A DNA stretch of 7,435 nucleotides, from the NCBI RefSeq assembly GCF_000373985.1, contig NZ_KB892926.1, forward strand, positions 1-7,435. The letters run 5' to 3'. This document shows positions 1 to 6,000 of this stretch, one piece after another; positions within the stretch are counted from its first letter, which is position 1, and the number at the start of each line of letters is the position of its first letter. A program made the position numbers and the translations under genes. The stretch is from Desulfobacter curvatus DSM 3379 (lineage in GTDB: Bacteria > Desulfobacterota > Desulfobacteria > Desulfobacterales > Desulfobacteraceae). Below the pieces are notes generated by a model. It saw only the letters and a list, made by a program, of their open reading frames with translations. It was not told the DNA's origin and did not search any database.

Positions 1-249
1 GATTATTTTGTACGCAATGAAAGACGGCTTGATTTCCCCACTGTAAAAGCGTTGAATTTACCTATTGGCAGCGGTGCTATTGAAAGTTCAATTCGTAGGG
101 TGGTGAATTTACGTCTGAAAGGTCCATGCACTTTTTGGTATCGGGAAAATGCAGAAAAAATGATTATGCTACGATCATACTTTAAAGCAGGGCGTTGGGA
201 TTGTTTGAAACTCATGGCAACCACGCACAATCCAATGCCGGCGGCATGA
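1..249 (+). CDS. Transposase, C-terminal part (runs in from the left edge)
   Basis: The frame is open from base 1 to the TGA at 247-249, giving 82 residues of the 3' end of a transposase; the start lies outside the window. The segment GSGAIESSIRR, followed by NLRLKG, a FW pair, ENAEKM and LRSYFKAGRW, is the pattern seen at the end of DDE transposases resembling the ISKra4-like group. The Glu in GAIES is probably the third catalytic acidic residue; that assignment is from family knowledge. I am fairly sure it is a transposase and unsure of the exact IS family. The element's right end would be expected shortly after the stop codon. Instead, sensor-kinase coding sequence begins at about 245, so no terminal inverted repeat is visible. 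The IS is therefore probably truncated on this side, with its tail lost in a deletion or recombination that also removed the 5' part of the neighbouring kinase gene. Confidence 0.75.
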   Translation, partial: DYFVRNERRLDFPTVKALNLPIGSGAIESSIRRVVNLRLKGPCTFWYRENAEKMIMLRSYFKAGRWDCLKLMATTHNPMPAA

Positions 250-274
250 CCGGGAAAATGGGAATGCGCCCTGG

Positions 275-865
275 TTGTTTGTGCTCGCAAAAAGAATCGA
301 TTTTCCTGACGGATCATTCGCAGGGACAGCCATCGGCATGTTTGATGTCGGTTATTTCGACAAGCTTTTTTCAGCACTCAAAACTGGCAGACAGGAAACC
401 GTAGCACTCAGGGACAAAGAGTTGAACCTGATCGCCTTCTGGCCCAATAACAGAGCACCAGGTGGCCAGATCGGCTCTCAAGCAGTGTCACAGGAAACCC
501 GAAATCTGATTGAAAAAGGCTCTTCTGCCGCTACATACAAAGCAAGGCCGCCTTACAACGACGTCGAACAGATGATATCACTATGCAAGACTGACGAATA
601 TCCTTTTTTCGTTCTTACTGGAAATGCCGAATATGAATATCTAAGGCCCTGGAGAAATGAAGCTGTCATTGCATTGATAATTGCCGCTGTTTTCACTTTG
701 ACAACGATCCTTTCTGCAAAAATTCTTTTCAAGAGCAAAGAAACAGAACAGCTGCAAATCGAATCAAAACAATTGGCAGAAGATAAGGCCAGATTGGAGG
801 GAGTGATCGAAGGTCCCAGGCCGGGACATGGGAATGGAATGTCCAGACCGGGGAAACCATTTTGA
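275..865 (+). pseudogene. Sensor kinase, N-terminal fragment: truncated dCache-like sensor, one TM helix, coiled-coil linker
   Basis: This is the front part of the kinase that continues at 862. The first ~125 residues resemble the distal half of a periplasmic double-Cache sensor (AKRI, PDGSFAG, then GMFDVGYFDKLF). A hydrophobic helix follows at about residues 130-152, then a charged coiled-coil linker (about 153-178) ending in LEGVIEG. The frame is open upstream to 209, and sensor-like residues (DRENGNAPWLFV) start near 248, but no ATG, GTG or TTG occurs there before the TTG at 275, and no ribosome-binding site precedes that TTG. The first transmembrane helix and the membrane-distal sensor half are missing, replaced by the transposase end. 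After LEGVIEG the frame runs into about 13 nonsense residues and stops at 863-865, while the expected PAS sequence resumes in another frame. As it stands the product would be neither exported correctly nor joined to a kinase core. I am confident of the family, and of pseudogene status if the sequence is correct. Confidence 0.7.
812..819 (+). other. Frameshift site splitting the sensor kinase gene (one base missing)
   Basis: Up to the Gly codon at 812-814 the protein reads EGVIEG in one frame. From the Gln codon at 817-819 the other frame reads QAGTWEWNVQTGE, a very common opening of a PAS domain (typically EGT-x-x-GTWEWN). Only two bases (815-816, CC) lie between these codons where three are expected for a Thr or similar residue, so one base has been lost next to a CCC run. 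The site does not look like a slippery heptamer with a downstream stem, so programmed frameshifting is unlikely. A natural mutation or an assembly indel are both possible. Confidence 0.75.
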
Positions 866-3084
866 ATGAGCGCTGGGCAGAGATCATGGGCTACAGCCTG
901 AAAGAATTGGCGCCAATATCAATCAACACATGGATAGATAACACCCAAACTGACGATCTCAATACCAGCAACGAATTGCTTCAAAAGCATTTCAAAGGTG
1001 AAACAGATTATTATGAGTGCGAACGCCGCATGAGGCACAAAAAAGGTCATTGGGTCTGGATTCTGGATCGGGGCAAGGTGATTTCCTGGACTGATGACGG
1101 TAAACCCCAATGGATGTTCGGGACACTCATTGATATAACTCCCCGCAAACAATCAGAAGAAATGCTGAAGTTAAATGAGGCAAGATATCGAAATCTTATC
1201 GAGCACCTTCCGCAGCGTATCTTTATTAAAGACCGAAATTCTGTCTTTATGTCCTGCAATTCGAATTTTGCCACGGACATAGGGATAAAATCAGATGAAA
1301 TCGCCGGTAAGGACGATTTTGATTTTTTCCAGGCTGAACTGGCTGAAAAGTACCGGAAAGATGATAATGAAGTAATCCATGAAGGAAAACTTAAGGTCAC
1401 CGATGAAATATATGTGGTCGCGGGCGAAGAAAGATGGGTAAATACCATTAAGCTTCCTTTTAAAAACGAGCAGGGGGAAGTGATCGGTGTATTGGGGATC
1501 TTCGATGACATAACCAAACGCAAGCGAATGCAAGAGGCTTTACAAGAGAGTGAGGCGCTACTTAGGGGATTGTTTGAAAATATGGCCATCGGTGTAGCAA
1601 TTTATGAAACCCCAGATGATGGTCAAAACTTCATCTTCAAAGAATTGAACAAGCATGGCCTTGAATCCGGACAGGTTAAAAAGGAGGATGTCATTGGCCA
1701 GGAGGTTAGGACTGTTTTTCCTGGAATCGAATCGCTTGGACTATTCGAGATCTTTCAAAGCGTTTGGAAATCTGGTCAGCCTCAACGGCATACAATCAGC
1801 AGCTATCAAGATGAGAGGATTACGCTGTGGGTGGAAAACTATGTCTTCAAATTGCCCTCCGGGCAGTTGGCGGCTATCTATGAGGACACGACAGCCAAAA
1901 GGAAGGCCGAGGCTGCAAAGGACGAGTTGGAAAAACAATTATTGCAATCCCAGAAAATGGAGTCCGTGGGACGTCTTGCCGGAGGAGTAGCCCACGATTT
2001 CAACAACATGCTTAGCATAATCCTCGGTAACACGGAAATGGCCATGGAAGGCATCGCCCCGGATGACCCGCTGCACGACAACCTCAGCGAAATTTTCTCT
2101 GCCGCACGGCGCTCTGCGGATATCACCCGGCAACTGCTGGCTTTTGCCCGCAAACAGACTATCGCACCCAAGGTGCTTGATCTGAACCGGACGATCAAAA
2201 GCATGCTCAAGATGCTACAGCGACTGATCGGCGAGGATATCGACCTGGCGTGGCTGCCCAATAAGAAAGTTTGGCCGGTCCGGATGGACCCGTCACAAAT
2301 CGATCAGATTCTGGCTAATCTGTGCGTCAACGCCCGCGACGCCATTGCAGACGTAGGAAAGATCACCATAGAAACTGGCAACACGACATTTGATTCCGCC
2401 TATTGTGCGGAACACACGGGCTTCGTTCCCGGAGAATTCGTTCTACTTGCGATCAGTGACGACGGTTGCGGCATGGACCAAAAGACGCGGGCCAATCTTT
2501 TCGAACCCTTTTTCACCACCAAGAGCGTGGACAAGGGCACCGGTCTGGGGCTTGCCACGGTGTACGGCATCGTTAAGCAAAATGATGGTTTTATCAATGT
2601 CTACAGCGAGCCGGACCAGGGGACCACCTTCCGGATCTATCTGCCCCGGTATCTGGCTGGAACCGAAAGCCTTGAGAAGAAAACCTCAGACAAAATAAGC
2701 CTGGACGGAACCGAAACCATTTTGCTGGTAGAGGATGAATCTTCCATCTTAAAAATGACCCGCATGATGCTTGAGCGAACCGGTTACAAGGTCCTTGCGG
2801 CCGGCACGCCGGGGGAAGCCATCGCTCTTGCCCGCGAACATACCGGCGAGATTCACCTGCTCATGACCGATGTGGTCATGCCCGAGATGAACGGCCGGGA
2901 CTTGGCCAAAAACCTTCTGTCGCTTTATCCGGACCTCAAGCGATTGTTCATGTCCGGCTATACAGCAAATGTGATCGCTCACCATGGCGTGTTGGATGAA
3001 GGCGTGCATTTTATTCAGAAACCGTTCTCACAGCAGGATCTGACAATCAAGGTTCGGGAGGCCTTGGATGAGGATAATCAATAG
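862..3084 (+). CDS. PAS-domain hybrid sensor histidine kinase with C-terminal receiver domain (5'-truncated by frameshift)
   Basis: The frame encodes a 740-residue kinase core that would pass an environmental or redox signal through autophosphorylation and an internal receiver. Three PAS/PAC modules come first (about 1-93, 105-219 and 228-345), the first two ending in the usual IDIT/DDIT signature. HisKA follows, with the phospho-acceptor His378 in GGVAHDFNN. The HATPase has N-box Asn490 (NLCVNARDA), a DDGCGM box near 533-538 and a GTGLGLA box near 559. The receiver (about 619-735) keeps its acidic cluster 624-626, phospho-acceptor Asp670 (MTDVVMPEMNG) and Lys720 (QKPF). All catalytic residues are present. 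The TTG at 862 overlaps the stop of the preceding fragment but has only a weak GGGG upstream; recognisable PAS sequence already begins at 817, so this is probably not a natural start. The gene was originally one frame with 275-865. There is no DNA-binding domain, so its output partner must lie elsewhere. If translated from 862, the product would be a soluble kinase lacking its sensor. Confidence 0.88.
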   Translation: MNERWAEIMGYSLKELAPISINTWIDNTQTDDLNTSNELLQKHFKGETDYYECERRMRHKKGHWVWILDRGKVISWTDDGKPQWMFGTLIDITPRKQSEEMLKLNEARYRNLIEHLPQRIFIKDRNSVFMSCNSNFATDIGIKSDEIAGKDDFDFFQAELAEKYRKDDNEVIHEGKLKVTDEIYVVAGEERWVNTIKLPFKNEQGEVIGVLGIFDDITKRKRMQEALQESEALLRGLFENMAIGVAIYETPDDGQNFIFKELNKHGLESGQVKKEDVIGQEVRTVFPGIESLGLFEIFQSVWKSGQPQRHTISSYQDERITLWVENYVFKLPSGQLAAIYEDTTAKRKAEAAKDELEKQLLQSQKMESVGRLAGGVAHDFNNMLSIILGNTEMAMEGIAPDDPLHDNLSEIFSAARRSADITRQLLAFARKQTIAPKVLDLNRTIKSMLKMLQRLIGEDIDLAWLPNKKVWPVRMDPSQIDQILANLCVNARDAIADVGKITIETGNTTFDSAYCAEHTGFVPGEFVLLAISDDGCGMDQKTRANLFEPFFTTKSVDKGTGLGLATVYGIVKQNDGFINVYSEPDQGTTFRIYLPRYLAGTESLEKKTSDKISLDGTETILLVEDESSILKMTRMMLERTGYKVLAAGTPGEAIALAREHTGEIHLLMTDVVMPEMNGRDLAKNLLSLYPDLKRLFMSGYTANVIAHHGVLDEGVHFIQKPFSQQDLTIKVREALDEDNQ

Positions 3085-3302
3085 AGTTGCGCTTGATTAT
3101 CTTATGTGGCATTTTTGTAAATGATACCGATCGTATCCATGATGTTTTCTAAGCAAGATAAGCCTGGTTTTTAAGGAATTGCCGACCCCGGACTATGTCT
3201 ATAATTTTAGGGCAAAACCATTGACAATAAAAGCGTTGACTACTTTCGTTATTTTTTTTCTACCTGGGGCTTTGGGTTGGTCTCTTTTACCATTATGCTT
3301 AA
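3085..3302. other. Gene-poor AT-rich spacer between kinase and toxin remnant
   Basis: No convincing gene, RNA or strong terminator is visible here. On the minus strand about 35 codons (3302 down to a stop at 3199) encode a very basic peptide ending in VVNAFIVNGFALKL. This could be the tail of a degraded mobile-element protein, but I do not recognise it. A TTGACA at about 3220 has no good -10 box at 16-18 bases. Confidence 0.35.
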
Positions 3303-3473
3303 TCTGCTGATCAGGTCGTAAAAGACGCACAGCAAAATACAGAAGCAAAGAAAATTGTTGTAGATACAACAGGAATGTCACCAGCACAAAGAACAAGATT
3401 AAAAATGAATATTGCGGATGGCCTAACTAATAAATCCGGTTTACCAGGTAAGGAAATTATATTTATTGAATAA
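3303..3473 (+). pseudogene. C-terminal remnant of a polymorphic (contact-dependent or Rhs-like) toxin
   Basis: The frame is open for 57 sense-plus-stop codons from just after a TAA at 3300-3302 to the TAA at 3471-3473, with no plausible start codon near its beginning; the only ATGs (3375 and later) would leave a tiny peptide. The translation has a DAQQNTEAKKIVVDTTGM stretch, then SPAQRTRLKMNIADGL, and ends KEIIFIE. This layout (a lysine-rich lead-in, a hydrophobic strand, a helix, a final strand and then an immediate stop) resembles the extreme C-terminus of nuclease-type toxin domains in Rhs, CdiA and related polymorphic toxins. That likeness comes from pattern memory, not a search. It sits nine bases ahead of a small gene with a strong ribosome-binding site, the classic toxin-immunity spacing. 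The delivery part and most of the toxin domain are absent, so it cannot be active as it stands. Confidence 0.45.
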
Positions 3474-3478
3474 AGGAG
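3473..3478 (+). promoter_or_regulatory. Strong Shine-Dalgarno (AAGGAG) for the small gene at 3483
   Basis: AAGGAG lies directly after, and overlapping the last base of, the toxin-remnant stop codon, four bases before the ATG at 3483. It fixes that start and suggests the small gene was translated from the same message as the lost toxin. Confidence 0.7.
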
Positions 3479-3482
3479 ATTA

Positions 3483-3890
3483 ATGGGACACTCTTACATA
3501 GAAATAGGCGAACGTTCGCATCTAATGCATGACGGTATAATTATTGCTGTTTGCTACATTATGGTGGACACTGCTCACCGGGAGGCATCAAAGATCGATT
3601 TAACGCTAAATGTTCGGTCCTTACTAAAAGCGTGGCAAAGTCTTGTTGAGGACTCTGCGCCAGGGTGCATTGACCTTGATTTAGATCGATTCCTGCTGAC
3701 GCCTGCCGACCGAAATAGTCTCTACGAATTGGCCCATAAAGCCCGAAACTATGTGCGGCGCTTTGGCCCCAAAGTTCCAGGCCCTTACCTAAATAATCTT
3801 ATAAAGGCCCCTTATTTGATGGAATTCGATGATCAGCCCACAGACAAAATTTTGGCTGCTTATGATGTTTTTATGGCCTTACTTCTTTGA
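3483..3890 (+). CDS. Small soluble protein of unknown family, candidate immunity protein
   Basis: An intact 135-residue protein begins MGHSYIEIGERSHLMHDG, with a good ribosome-binding site and an ATG start. I do not recognise the family. There is no signal peptide, transmembrane helix or known catalytic motif. It reads as a mixed, mainly helical acidic cytoplasmic protein with a conserved-looking centre (CIDLDLDRFLLTPADRN) and a segment VPGPYLNNLIKAP. Its position right after a toxin-like C-terminal tail, in the same orientation and with a nine-base gap, is what suggests it is the cognate immunity protein, which would bind and neutralise the toxin in the cytoplasm. It has no frameshift or stop although the toxin is reduced to a stub. 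That fits the usual finding that orphan immunity genes outlive their toxins. The alternative is an unrelated hypothetical protein. Confidence 0.65.
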   Translation: MGHSYIEIGERSHLMHDGIIIAVCYIMVDTAHREASKIDLTLNVRSLLKAWQSLVEDSAPGCIDLDLDRFLLTPADRNSLYELAHKARNYVRRFGPKVPGPYLNNLIKAPYLMEFDDQPTDKILAAYDVFMALLL

Positions 3891-3905
3891 TAGGTCAATC
3901 AGATT

Positions 3906-3943
3906 AAAAAAAAAGCTGACATGAATATAACCAATGCTCAGCT
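3906..3943 (-). terminator. Likely intrinsic terminator of the MFS transporter gene
   Basis: Read on the minus strand, the inverted repeat AGCTGA...TCAGCT (3938-3943 with 3914-3919) is followed by a run of nine T (complement of 3906-3914). It lies 37 bases past the transporter's stop codon. The stem is only six pairs and the loop is long (18 nt), so efficiency is uncertain. Read on the plus strand there is no T tract, so it would not stop the small upstream gene. Confidence 0.45.
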
Positions 3944-3979
3944 GTTTGATAAAGCAGACAATAGTGACCTTTTAACAGA

Positions 3980-5293
3980 TCACGAAAGTTCTTGGCTTTC
4001 CATGTTATTTAATAACTCATCAAAGCTATACTGAATCTGTTCGGATTCTTTGGTTGCAGCAATTTCGATTTGATTTAGCGTAACATCCGGATTAAGAGAT
4101 GCCGTAAGTGGGCTTGGAGGCATTACCACAAAATCGCCTGCGTTTTCGGCTGCAATTTCAGGACGTTTGGTTTTACGCCATAAAGAGAAAATAGAAATAG
4201 ATGCCAGCATGGTTGCAACGCTTCCATAAAATGCATTTAAACCAAAAACATCCATTGCTGCGGCGGTTAACGGTGAGCCTATTGTTGCACCTAATGAGCT
4301 TAGCAGCACTAAGACACCGCTGGCCGCTACCATCTGAGTAGGGTTCAGGTAGTCATTAATATGCACTCCGCATAGTGCATAAAGCGGGAGGGAAAGCCCG
4401 CCAACACAGGCTACTATTAAAAAGAAAATCGTATTATCCGGAGAAAGAGTGATAGCAAAAATCGAAACCACTGCGCCTAAGACGCAGCTTAAAACGATTA
4501 CTTTTCTTCGACCGATAAAATCAGATAACCAGCCTAATGGGTATTGAAACAAAAATCCGCCAAGGATGATCATCATCATAAAAAAGGAAACTTCTTTGAC
4601 TGACATACCTATATTGATAGCGAAAACTGGCCCCATAGCATAAATAGCGCCGATTACCATGCCGCTGACAATCATACCCATTACACCGAGGGGGGATACC
4701 CTGTATAATTGAACGATATGTACCTTTTCCATCATCTCAAATTGTGGAGCCCGGGATACTGATATTAAAATAGGGATTACTGCCAGACTTATTAGAAGAG
4801 AGACCAGCAGAAATAATTCAAAACCTGATGGTGAAAAAAAATTCAGCATCATTTGGCCGCCGGCCATACCACCAAATGAAATCAACATATACAGGCTAAA
4901 AAGTTTTCCGCGAGTTTTGTTGGTCGCCGACTCGTTAAGCCAGCTTTCTGCAACGATGTAAAGCCCGGCATATGAAAACCCGGTTATTAATCTCATTGTC
5001 CACCAGATGAATGGATCTATAAATATAGCTTGGAGAAGAATAGAAGTTGATGCAAAAGATGCAAGTGCGCCAAAAATACGGATATGTCCAACCCGTTTGA
5101 CCAAGAACGGTGCAATATTGCAACCGAATATTAAGCCAAGGAAATATCCCGACATCATAAATCCAGTAGTGGTGGTGCCAAAATTTTCTATGGAAGCGCG
5201 AACCCCAAGCAGGGACGTTTGCAGGCCGTTTCCCAGCATGATAAGTCCCATGCCAAGAAGTAGTGCCCAGCAATCGGCTATTATTTTAAGCAT
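3980..5293 (-). CDS. MFS transporter, YcaD-like family, 12 TM helices
   Basis: This is an inner-membrane permease of the major facilitator superfamily, 437 residues with about twelve hydrophobic segments in two halves. The second half carries a clear motif A (GWLSDFIGRRK, about 254-264) between two helices; the first half has a degenerate counterpart (FLVKRVGHIRI, about 63-73). The segment YIVAESWLNESATNKTRGK (about 112-130) corresponds to the VVESAL...RG region of the YcaD branch, whose substrates are unknown. An unusual hydrophilic C-terminal tail of about 65 residues (373-437) extends past the last helix; most relatives end soon after it. The ATG at 5293 begins the first helix correctly; the ribosome-binding site is weak (GAAAGAGA just upstream). 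The gene is transcribed alone, convergent with the small gene at 3483 and divergent from the acyl carrier gene, and is visibly more AT-rich than the ketosynthase. The substrate cannot be told from sequence. Confidence 0.85.
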   Translation of the reverse strand: MLKIIADCWALLLGMGLIMLGNGLQTSLLGVRASIENFGTTTTGFMMSGYFLGLIFGCNIAPFLVKRVGHIRIFGALASFASTSILLQAIFIDPFIWWTMRLITGFSYAGLYIVAESWLNESATNKTRGKLFSLYMLISFGGMAGGQMMLNFFSPSGFELFLLVSLLISLAVIPILISVSRAPQFEMMEKVHIVQLYRVSPLGVMGMIVSGMVIGAIYAMGPVFAINIGMSVKEVSFFMMMIILGGFLFQYPLGWLSDFIGRRKVIVLSCVLGAVVSIFAITLSPDNTIFFLIVACVGGLSLPLYALCGVHINDYLNPTQMVAASGVLVLLSSLGATIGSPLTAAAMDVFGLNAFYGSVATMLASISIFSLWRKTKRPEIAAENAGDFVVMPPSPLTASLNPDVTLNQIEIAATKESEQIQYSFDELLNNMESQELS

Positions 5294-5383
5294 TCTCTTT
5301 CGACTCCATATTTACCCTTTTATGAAAAAACATCTCAAGATATTTTCACCTGCATATCGTATCGACCAAATCTCTCTTTTCTT

Positions 5384-5413
5384 AGATAGCCTCGGACGAA
5401 AAGTCACCTATCT
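5384..5413. repeat. Imperfect hairpin (AGATAG/CTATCT with inner GAC/GTC stem)
   Basis: The outer arms AGATAG (5384-5389) and CTATCT (5408-5413) enclose a smaller GAC-GAAAA-GTC stem-loop. It is followed by GCGGCG and a run of seven A. It could be a dispersed palindromic repeat unit or a structured leader of the minus-strand gene. Only one copy is present in the window, so repetition is not shown. Confidence 0.35.
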
Positions 5414-5558
5414 GCGGCGTTACAAAAAAATTACATTCAAGTTTAAGCCATTTTTCGATCAGGTTCCAGATTAGGAAATGAAAAGCGTTAACTTTGTCTA
5501 TTCATCTTGCCTTTAGATGATGGCGGATTATCTTTAAACCTGTATGAGTCATTCAAAA

Positions 5559-5590
5559 TTGATATTGTCATGGACATCTCCATGGATAAT
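5559..5590 (+). promoter_or_regulatory. Candidate promoter with palindromic operator in a 20-bp spacer, upstream of the acyl carrier gene
   Basis: TTGATA (5559-5564) and GATAAT (5585-5590) each match the sigma-70 boxes at five of six positions but are separated by 20 bases. That spacer contains a perfect inverted repeat, CATGGA-CATC-TCCATG (5569-5584). A too-long spacer with a dyad inside is the hallmark of MerR-type activated promoters; that link is inference. Transcription would begin about 80 bases before the acyl carrier start. Confidence 0.3.
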
Positions 5591-5679
5591 GTTTCCATTC
5601 ACAATGAATTATGGTAATGACTATATGCTTTGAGGGCAAGCGTTCGAAGAATTATCAGAAGAGCAAAAGGATACGGTGA

Positions 5680-5934
5680 ATGGATCGAGAAGAAATACAG
5701 ACCACCATTATTAATTTCATTGAAACCAATTTTGAAATGTCCGATGTCGGGCTTGACGATGACCTTAATGCCGTCCATGGCTTTGACAGTATTGATGCCA
5801 TTGAGTTACTCCGGGAAATTGAGACATTGATGGACGCCAAACTGACCCGGGATGAGGAAGAGACAGCCATGACCATACGTACTGTCAGGCAGATTGTTGA
5901 TTTCATTGAAAAGGCCATGGCGGACCGGGCTTAA
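5680..5934 (+). CDS. Acyl carrier protein
   Basis: An 84-residue acidic helical protein with the phosphopantetheine attachment motif GFDSIDAIELL; Ser37 would carry the arm. The size and the helix pattern (helix I residues 3-18, long loop, helix II after the Ser, C-terminal IVDFIEKAM) are those of free-standing acyl carrier proteins. The ATG is preceded by AAAAGGA at eight bases. It works in the cytoplasm, holding growing acyl chains as thioesters for enzymes such as the ketosynthase that follows 66 bases downstream in the same direction. Its pairing with a dedicated FabF-like enzyme rather than the usual fabD/fabG/fabF set suggests a specialised pathway such as aryl-polyene, dialkylresorcinol-like or other secondary lipid synthesis, rather than primary fatty acid synthesis. 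The family call is safe; the pathway is inferred. Confidence 0.9.
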   Translation: MDREEIQTTIINFIETNFEMSDVGLDDDLNAVHGFDSIDAIELLREIETLMDAKLTRDEEETAMTIRTVRQIVDFIEKAMADRA

Positions 5935-6000
5935 AGTTTCCTATATGTCTTGGGTTTACATCCTGAAGTATTAAAGTTTTGAAACGGTGATTCAACATTT

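Larger units (their letters stand above)
5294..5679. other. Divergent intergenic region between transporter and acyl carrier gene
   Basis: The 386 bases contain no gene I can support. A 50-codon plus-strand frame (ATG at 5322, stop at 5474) lacks a ribosome-binding site, and a second ~40-codon open stretch ends near 5615; neither is recognisable. The region holds the hairpin at 5384-5413 and the candidate promoter at 5559-5590, each listed separately. An AAAAGGA at 5665-5671 is the ribosome-binding site of the acyl carrier gene. Confidence 0.5.

Noticed and set aside
3..377. 124-codon minus-strand frame across the transposase/kinase junction
   Set aside because: It is antisense to two recognisable coding segments and has no family resemblance or ribosome-binding site.
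812..819. Programmed frameshift in the kinase gene
   Set aside because: No slippery heptamer, internal Shine-Dalgarno or downstream stem-loop is evident; a simple one-base loss explains it.
1047..1589. 180-codon minus-strand frame inside the kinase
   Set aside because: Shadow of well-supported PAS coding sequence; its Ser/Ile-rich composition is typical of antisense reading.
47..3239. Shared 12-mer TAAAAGCGTTGA near 46-57 and 3228-3239, suspected as IS or attachment repeats
   Set aside because: A 12-base match is expected by chance about once in a window of this size, and the flanks do not match.
5294..5340. Sigma-70 promoter for the transporter (TTGAGA with a TAAATA-like box)
   Set aside because: The -10 match is poor and would put the transcription start about ten bases from the ATG, leaving no room for a leader.
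5007..5474. 155-codon plus-strand frame overlapping the transporter start and the intergenic region
   Set aside because: Its first part is antisense to the transporter; the rest (from the ATG at 5322) has no ribosome-binding site and no recognisable motif.
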